NCBI GenBank assembly: GCA_963971425.1
Contig: OZ020524.1
Location: 23,055,022-23,119,021, forward strand
Length of the DNA: 64,000 bases
Source: Bryoerythrophyllum caledonicum
Lineage: Eukaryota; Streptophyta; Bryopsida; Pottiales; Pottiaceae
Direction: 5' to 3'
A program made the position numbers and the translations under genes. A model generated the notes under the pieces. The model worked only from the letters and a program-made list of their open reading frames with translations, was not told the DNA's origin and did not search any database. Numbering within the stretch: the first letter of the stretch is position 1; each line of letters opens with the position of its first letter. This document shows positions 58,606 through 64,000 of this stretch, piece by piece.

Positions 58606-58888
58606 GATTTTGAATAACTATTACTATGTGTATCTTTTGGCCTTGAAAATTTTCACACATGTTATCAACATAACAATGATCTTGTGACAAAAATTTCATG
58701 TTGAAATAACAAATTCTCAGCCCTAGGGAGGCTGTCAAAGTTGGAAGTTGTAAAACGGTGTTCTCCTTTGTTTCTCAAAAACCACACCCGTTGGTAGATT
58801 TGGAATATCATTTTTTTGGTGAATCTTTTGGACTTGAATTTTTTCACACGTGTAATCAATATAAAGGTGTTTCCACTCCCGAATTTCC
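58595..58888 (-). repeat. Right long inverted repeat of the Tc1-type element
   Basis: Inverted copy of 56638-56930. Its inner edge contains the last codons and stop of the transposase. Confidence 0.85.
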
Positions 58889-58913
58889 ACTAAGGACATT
58901 TTTCAATACACTA

Positions 58914-59900
58914 CACTAAAAGTTTCATTTAGTGTAATGGCATGAATAGTGTACTTACCTTAGTACACTAATTGCGAACAAGTTGACAAATAGTGTACGA
59001 ATTGCAAACAAGTGTACTTTCTCATAAGATTATTTGATCAAAATTTACTTTATCAAAGATTACTTTATCGGAGTACACTTTATGGAAATTTAATTTTTTT
59101 AAAGCTTACTTTTTCAAGAGATTACTTTTTCAAATTTTACTTCTTAAAAAGTTTACTTTTTCAAATTTTACTTTCCCAAACATTTACTTTTTCAAAACCT
59201 TACTTTTTCAAAACTTTACTTTTTCAAAAAAATACTTTTTCCCAAGTTTACTTTTCAAAAATTCACTTCTTTAGAAGTTCACTTTTTCAAAAGTTCACTT
59301 TTTCAAAAGTTTACTTTTGAAAAGGTTTACTTTTGAAAAAGTTTACTTTTCAAATGTTTACTTTTCAAACGTTTACTTTTTCAAATCTTTACTTTTTCAA
59401 ATGTTTACAATTGGAAAAGCTTATTTTTACAAAAGTTTACCTTTTCAAAAGGTAAGTTGTCTTTTTTTCCCGAATTGATGTTTTTCCCTAGTGTTTGTTT
59501 TTTTCAAAAATGTTGTTTTTTCCTAATTGTTTTTTCCTAATTGTTGTTTTCGCAAAAATGTTGTTTTTTCCTATTTGTTGTTTTCCCAAATTGTTGTTTT
59601 TTCCTAATTGTTGTTTTTTCCTAATTGTTGTTTTTTCCCAATTGATGTTTTTTCCAATTTTTTCTTTATGAGTTTTATTTTTTCTCTTCTTCACCTTTTT
59701 GTACACATAATTCTCTTCTACTTTCAATACACTAAGCGTGCACGAGTAAAAAAGTTAGTATTCCAATCTTTACAAAAGTTCACAAATAGTGTAGTAGTTC
59801 ACATTTAGTGTACTATTTTGTCACTATACTAATTGCGTAGTTGACAATTAGTGTATGGGTTCGTATTTAGTGTCCACTACACTAAATGAAACTTTTAGTG
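58914..59900 (-). mobile_element. Non-autonomous pogo-like derivative with minisatellite core
   Basis: 987 bp, TA on both sides (58912-58913, 59901-59902). Inverted ends CACTAAAAGTTTCATTTAGTG are perfect. The right end matches the left end of the element at 13091 in reverse, so the two lie in opposite orientations. The centre has no transposase, only about 25 units related to TTTACTTTTTCAAAA (59026-59460) and then TTGTTTTTTCCTAA units (59490-59660). Confidence 0.8.
59026..59660 (+). repeat. Two adjoining T-rich minisatellites
   Basis: First array of about 15-bp TTTACTTTTTCAAAA-type units, then a second array of about 17-bp units with TTGTTTTTTCCTAA. The first is the reverse complement of the array at 13300-13864. 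Confidence 0.85.
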
Positions 59901-59902
59901 TA

Positions 59903-60550
59903 CTAAGTGTCTTGAGGAGTAGAAATATCTTTAACACTTCTACCATTTTAACACTAAACAAATAACAAGTATGCCCCTTTAATACTCAAAGGTAGGCTAC
60001 AAGGCTCCAAGAATGCACTTACTACCATGTAATAAAAAAATCCAATTGGAGTTCACATGACCATGTTGCAGATAAAGCAACTTAAAATAATGACTTACAA
60101 AGTATCGACAATGGTTTGGATGAAAATGTTCACATCAATCATAAAAGTCCAACAATCACATATTAGTAGAGTAGTTGAACTTGTCCATATCTCCACCACC
60201 GCCTACTTTTTGCTACCCTTCATGGCATACAACAAAGTTATGGAGTGTACCACATCAACACCCCACCACCTGTCTGCCACTCTAGATAAACTTGCCAAGT
60301 AAGATGACGTACAAGTGGGATGCCATATAGTTTTACAAGCAGCATCCTAGCTTATAAAGGAGATTGTGGTGAGCTCATAAAGCTCTAGCATGATGAGTGA
60401 TACACATACTTAGTTGACTTTGTGCAGCGCTTTCAGGTCCGCCGATCTTTCCAATCCGCTTCACGACACCATGATCACTGTGCTACTCAAGGCAAATAAT
60501 CTGGAGTTAAACTCCCTCAGTTTTGCACCAGAGTTAGATGAACTAGGAGA
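59903..60550. other. Flank and promoter region of the PQQ-repeat gene
   Basis: No gene recognised at 59903-60300. The last 250 bp before the ATG at 60551 presumably contain promoter and leader; no confident TATA box is assigned. Confidence 0.4.
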
Positions 60551-62605
60551 ATGGATCGCTTCGTTGCCTTAGAATTGTGCCTGGTGCTGTGCATTGCGGT
60601 TGTTGTGGGCGTGACGGCCACGGACGATCTTCGGCGCTCCAGTCAACGAAACCGTGATGTAGGTAACATATTTTGTTTGAGCATAGTTTTGGTGTGAAAG
60701 TTGTGTTTTTGACCGAGTGTAATTGCTTGTAGTGGCCGAGCCATGGAGGACCCGGGCTCGAGAACCGCAGGGAAGCGTTCCGGGAGCGGAAGATCGACCC
60801 GACATCAGTGCGCGGCTTCGGGAAGAAGTGGGAGTTCCTCTCCGGCGCGGACGTCACGACGACGCCGGCAGTGTCCAAGGGCGTGGTGTACTTCCCGAGC
60901 TACAACGGCAATTTGTACGCTGTGAGCGCCGCGACGGGGAAGCTGATCTGGGTGCAGAATCTCACGCGTCTCACAGCTGGGATCCCAGAGATCGACGGGC
61001 AGAATTTCGTCTCAAAGCTCTATAACCTGAGCATGTACTCGCGCACCACGCCCGTCGTCGTCGGCGGGATACTCCTGATCGGACTGTCCAGCCCCGGCGC
61101 GGTGATTGCAGTGAAGAAATCGTCTGGATCGCTGGTGTGGAGCTCGCTCCTGGACGCGCACCCGTACGCCCTCATAACCGCTAGCGGCACCGCATTTGAA
61201 GGGTAAGATTACGTGATTCCGCATAGCGGATTTATCCTGTTCGCATTCTAAGGTGTATTCTGGTGAAAACGAACCAGGTTTTTTTTGCTTGTGTTCGTGG
61301 TCCCATGAGCTTAGAGATATATGGACATGATCATCTGCAGGCACTACTACATCGGCACGAGCTCTTTCGAGGAGACGCGCGAGGTTGGCTGCTGCACGTT
61401 CATCGGCGGCGTCTACAAGCTGGAGCTCGCGACGGGGAGAATTGTCTGGCGCGTGGGCATGGCGCCGGACAACGGCGGCGTGGCGGGGCGGTACGCGGGG
61501 AACGCCGTGTGGTCGAGCAGCCCGCCGATCGACAAGGCGCGGCGTCTGCTGTACGTTGCAACGGGGAACTCCTACTCCACGCCGCCGGAGGTGACGGAGT
61601 GCCGGCTGCGCAACCCGATGAATGAGACGAACCCGTCGCTGGAGGATCCGTGCGTTGCGAAGGACGACTACAGCACTGCTGTGGTTGCCATTGGGTTGGA
61701 CTCCGGACGCGTCGCGTGGGGGAAGAACCTCGGCGGGTCGGACGTGTTCGTGTTCGCGTGCGTCGTCGACCCGGCGAGCCCGAATTGCCCGGAGAGCCCT
61801 GGTGAGGATTACGACTTCGGCGAGTCACCGTTGCTGCTCACTGTCCACCCCGAGGACGCCCCCAGCCGCGACATCCTCGTCGTCGGGCAGAAGAGCGGGT
61901 TCGTCTGGGCTCTGGACCGCGGCAGCGGCCAGCAAGTCTGGGTCTCGGTGCGTTCTTTGCACATTTATCGACTTGGTTGATGAATGCCTTGCGGATTTGT
62001 GACTGATCCGTTGGGCTGCAGGTCGCGGGACCGGGAGGGAATTTGGGTGGAGCCTCGTGGGGGATGACGACGGACGGGAAGCGCGTGTTCACGAACATCC
62101 TAAATAATGGAAGAGAAGAGTTCAAGTTGCTGCCGTCGACGAAATCCGTGCGACGCGGCGGGTGGGTCGCCATGGACGCCGCCACGGGGAAAATTCTCTG
62201 GTCCACTGCGAACCCAGACAATTTCACGACTAATCCTCCGGTGATCCATACCTCTCCGTTCTGCAAGACGATGATGATTTTCTGCGTGGTAGGCCCAATA
62301 TTAACCCTAACCTAAATTCTGTGAATGGTTTGCAGCTGACGCATGCGAATGGGGTGGTGTTTGGAGGATCGATGGGCGGTGCTCCAAACACGCCGGAGCC
62401 AGGGAGAGTGGTGGCTATGGATGCCAAAACGGGGGACGTCTTGTGGACGCATTCGATGCCGGGCCCCATGGCGGGCGGTGTCTCAGTGGTGGACGGCGTA
62501 ATCTATGTGGGATCCGGCACCAATCAAGCATTTGCCGCGCTCTTACGGACGCCACCGTACAGTGGGAAATCGGTGCTTGCATTCTCTGCAGATTATCATC
62601 ATTAA
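60551..62605 (+). CDS. Secreted PQQ-repeat protein, polyvinyl-alcohol-dehydrogenase-like
   Basis: Belongs to the quinoprotein alcohol dehydrogenase-like family; a PQQ-type beta-propeller is expected, but substrate and cofactor in plants are unknown. Exons 60551-60658, 60733-61202, 61341-61947, 62022-62240 and 62336-62605, in phase, give 557 aa. Residues 1-24 form a hydrophobic signal peptide (CLVLCIAVVVGVTA), so the protein is probably secreted. The mature part opens WPSHGGPGLENRR, as in the family. PQQ-repeat blades are marked by GNLYAVSAATGKLIW, GVYKLELATGRIVW, VAIGLDSGRVAWGK, VAMDAATGKILW and VAMDAKTGDVLW, each with the A-x-x-x-G-x-x-x-W pattern. Two adjacent Cys (GCCTF, as in quinoprotein disulfide rings) lie in blade 2. 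The exon 1 and exon 4 donors (60659, 62241) were chosen by phase and family continuity. GC-rich and intact. Confidence 0.88.
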
Positions 62606-63215
62606 GTTGAGCGGCGCCTGCACTTTGCTGAGAATTTTGTTCCCGACCTGAGGCGCTCTTAAGAATGCAACAATTGTAAAATCGCGACACAATGCTGTTA
62701 CAGCTGTTGCTCGCCCTGTATTGCATTCCTGATTCAAATAATCGGAGGAGCACAGTTCTAGTTCTGGGCATGATTAAGCTAGTTTATGATCGAAGCTCGA
62801 TGAATTAAATCTGCGATGTCACGTACAGGGGGAAAGCAAGCATAAACTGTTCTATAGCTCCTCCGTCTTGCAAGGAGCAAGACAATTCGGCCATGCAATC
62901 AATTTGCAAATAGAGCGAGTTCGGAAGTCGAGGCCCTCAATAACTTCATATTCTCCGGATCACCTCTAAACTCTGCAATTAATTGATCAGTTTAAACTCT
63001 GCAATTAATTGATCAGAAAACTTAGGTCAAGCAGTTACAATATTGCTGGACCCATAAGTTATAGTTTTAGAAGGTGACCTGCTTGTTGACCCTTGGACTA
63101 TGAGAGCTAGGGAGAATCTACAATCATAATAGATTAGGTGGAACATCATCTACAGAGTGGAATACATTTCATCATGACTCCACTTCACTAAAATCATTGC
63201 ACACTACCCCATAGG
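62606..63215. other. 3' flank of the PQQ-repeat gene
   Basis: Probably 3' untranslated region to about 62800, then AT-rich sequence with a short direct repeat of AAACTCTGCAATTAATTGATCAG at about 62967-63017. No gene seen. Confidence 0.45.
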
Positions 63216-63567
63216 TGAACCTCTAGTTCGGCATTCATTAATTAGAAAAATGCTTGTCAAATTCAGTGGGAAAATATTGAATGAAATTGCCGAAACTAGA
63301 GAAACTCTATATTTGCAGATTTTGTCTAATTGGAAGACATCATAGGGGAGTGGGGCTTGGAAAGCCTCCCTTCAAGGTTGTGCGTGCATAGAGGCTACGA
63401 TTTAAATCCCCAAGGTCTTAGGTTCAAACCCCACGGTTGTCAAATGCGCTAAATACAATAATATGTGATTTATTGCCAAAAATTAATTAATTTTTATTTT
63501 GGATGCCGAATAGCTTGTACTCACTTTCATTAATTATTCGGCATGGAGGTGCCGAACTAGAGGTTCA
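63216..63567. mobile_element. 352-bp MITE-like inverted-repeat element with tRNA-like core
   Basis: TGAACCTCTAGTTCGGCA (63216-63233) is exactly inverted at 63550-63567, and inner ATTAATTA blocks are also mirrored. TA at 63212-63213 and 63570-63571 may be a target duplication. The centre has GGTTCAAACC (63422-63431), a good match to a tRNA B box, preceded by a GGCTTGG motif about 70 bp upstream. It has no coding capacity. Confidence 0.65.
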
Positions 63568-64000
63568 TGTACGGTAGTTTGCTAATGCCTTCATGGATTT
63601 GAGATTGAATAACTCGGATGGAAAGCTAATGAGGGGCTCCAAATCTCTTCATAATACGCGAGAGATAGTGGCTAATTGTGGAAAGAGTTACAAGAGAAAA
63701 AGCACCGAAATTGACCCTACCATGGCCTCATGGGCATTAACGGGTTAAAGTAGTTGTCGTCATGGAAACGGTGTCAATAGATTATTGTATATGCTGAAGT
63801 CCGGTACTTCCTCAAGTAGCACCTCATCTGATTGTGCAGAAGAAGCTGAAACTTCATCTGATTTGATCCTACTATGTAACAAAAACACCAATATACCCGT
63901 TGCTCAGTACCTGGGTGAGAGCATCTCCACAGTGAGCCATTAAACCAGTAGATTTGCACAATTTGGAGTTTTGGTGTCGAAGGGATTTGCACTGGGGAGT
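63568..64000. other. Right edge of the window, no gene recognised
   Basis: AT-rich sequence; only short ORFs without recognisable domains. A gene could begin beyond the edge. Confidence 0.35.

Larger units (their letters stand above)
56411..58888 (+). mobile_element. Tc1/mariner-type element with long tandem-built inverted repeats
   Basis: Long inverted repeats of about 294 bp, 56638-56930 and 58595-58888, enclose a decayed Tc1-like transposase. Each arm is made of related 177-190 bp subunits beginning TTTGACA(C/G)C...TAGG. The left side carries one more subunit (from about 56411). Internal 57300-57510 has a small repeat with GATGTGTATGTGGTTAT several times. Outer ends and target duplication are not resolved; the right end lies about 25 bp from the element at 58914. 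Confidence 0.65.

Noticed and set aside
60543-61828. Several long GC-rich frames antisense or shifted to the PQQ-repeat gene
   Set aside because: They are shadows of the strongly biased third positions of the real gene and have no domain.

Overview
This is a stretch of land-plant nuclear DNA with five intact, intron-containing or plant-type genes set around a large nest of transposable elements. Plant origin rests on GT-AG introns of plant size, telobox motifs, an autoinhibited-type Ca2+-ATPase with an N-terminal calmodulin-binding region, a plant-type O-fucosyltransferase-like protein and a UBC35/36-type ubiquitin conjugase. The mix of mobile elements (a Dualen-like LINE, pogo-like and Tc1-like DNA transposons, a chromodomain Ty3 element) suggests a bryophyte or other non-seed plant, but the species cannot be told from the sequence.

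Layout. 689-2388 (+) Mediator subunit MED31, five exons. 4530-9447 (+) type IIB Ca2+-ATPase (ACA), nine exons, about 1,058 aa. 9847-11301 (-) single-exon O-fucosyltransferase-like type II membrane protein, convergent with the ATPase. 11.7-43 kb is repeat-dominated. 43688-45563 (+) Ubc13-type E2 enzyme, eight exons. 45.6-60.5 kb is again repeat-dominated (nested copia fragments, a TIR element, a Tc1-like element, a pogo-like derivative). 60551-62605 (+) PQQ-repeat protein related to polyvinyl-alcohol dehydrogenase, five exons. A 352-bp inverted-repeat element lies at 63216-63567.

The repeat nest can be unpicked. A pogo-like DNA transposon (13091-35844, TA target duplications, ends CACTAAA/TTTAGTG) carries a decayed DDE transposase and a minisatellite, and was later hit by two copies of the same giant LINE. 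Copy 1 (13877-26292, minus strand, about 12.4 kb) sits in the minisatellite with a 12-bp target duplication. Copy 2 (28539-35771, plus strand, about 7.2 kb, 5'-truncated) sits near the right end with a 9-bp target duplication. Without the LINEs the DNA transposon is about 3.1 kb. Immediately right are a partial AT-rich TIR repeat and then a 5.7-kb Ty3 chromovirus with a perfect 5-bp target duplication.

The most notable object is the LINE. Reading the two decayed copies against each other gives this order: an ORF1-like region, a Thr-rich minisatellite-coded region, a canonical 2A-type ribosome-skipping motif (GDIETNPGP), an AP-type endonuclease, a reverse transcriptase (YADD), an unassigned conserved domain, RNase H, a CCHC finger and a C-terminal domain matching the R2-type restriction-like endonuclease pattern. 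Two endonucleases in one LINE is the hallmark of Dualen/RandI elements, described from green algae. The 2A motif and a covarying 3' hairpin followed by a U-rich tail are further unusual traits. Both copies are dead. Element structure is seen directly in the sequence; domain names come from motif recognition without a database search.
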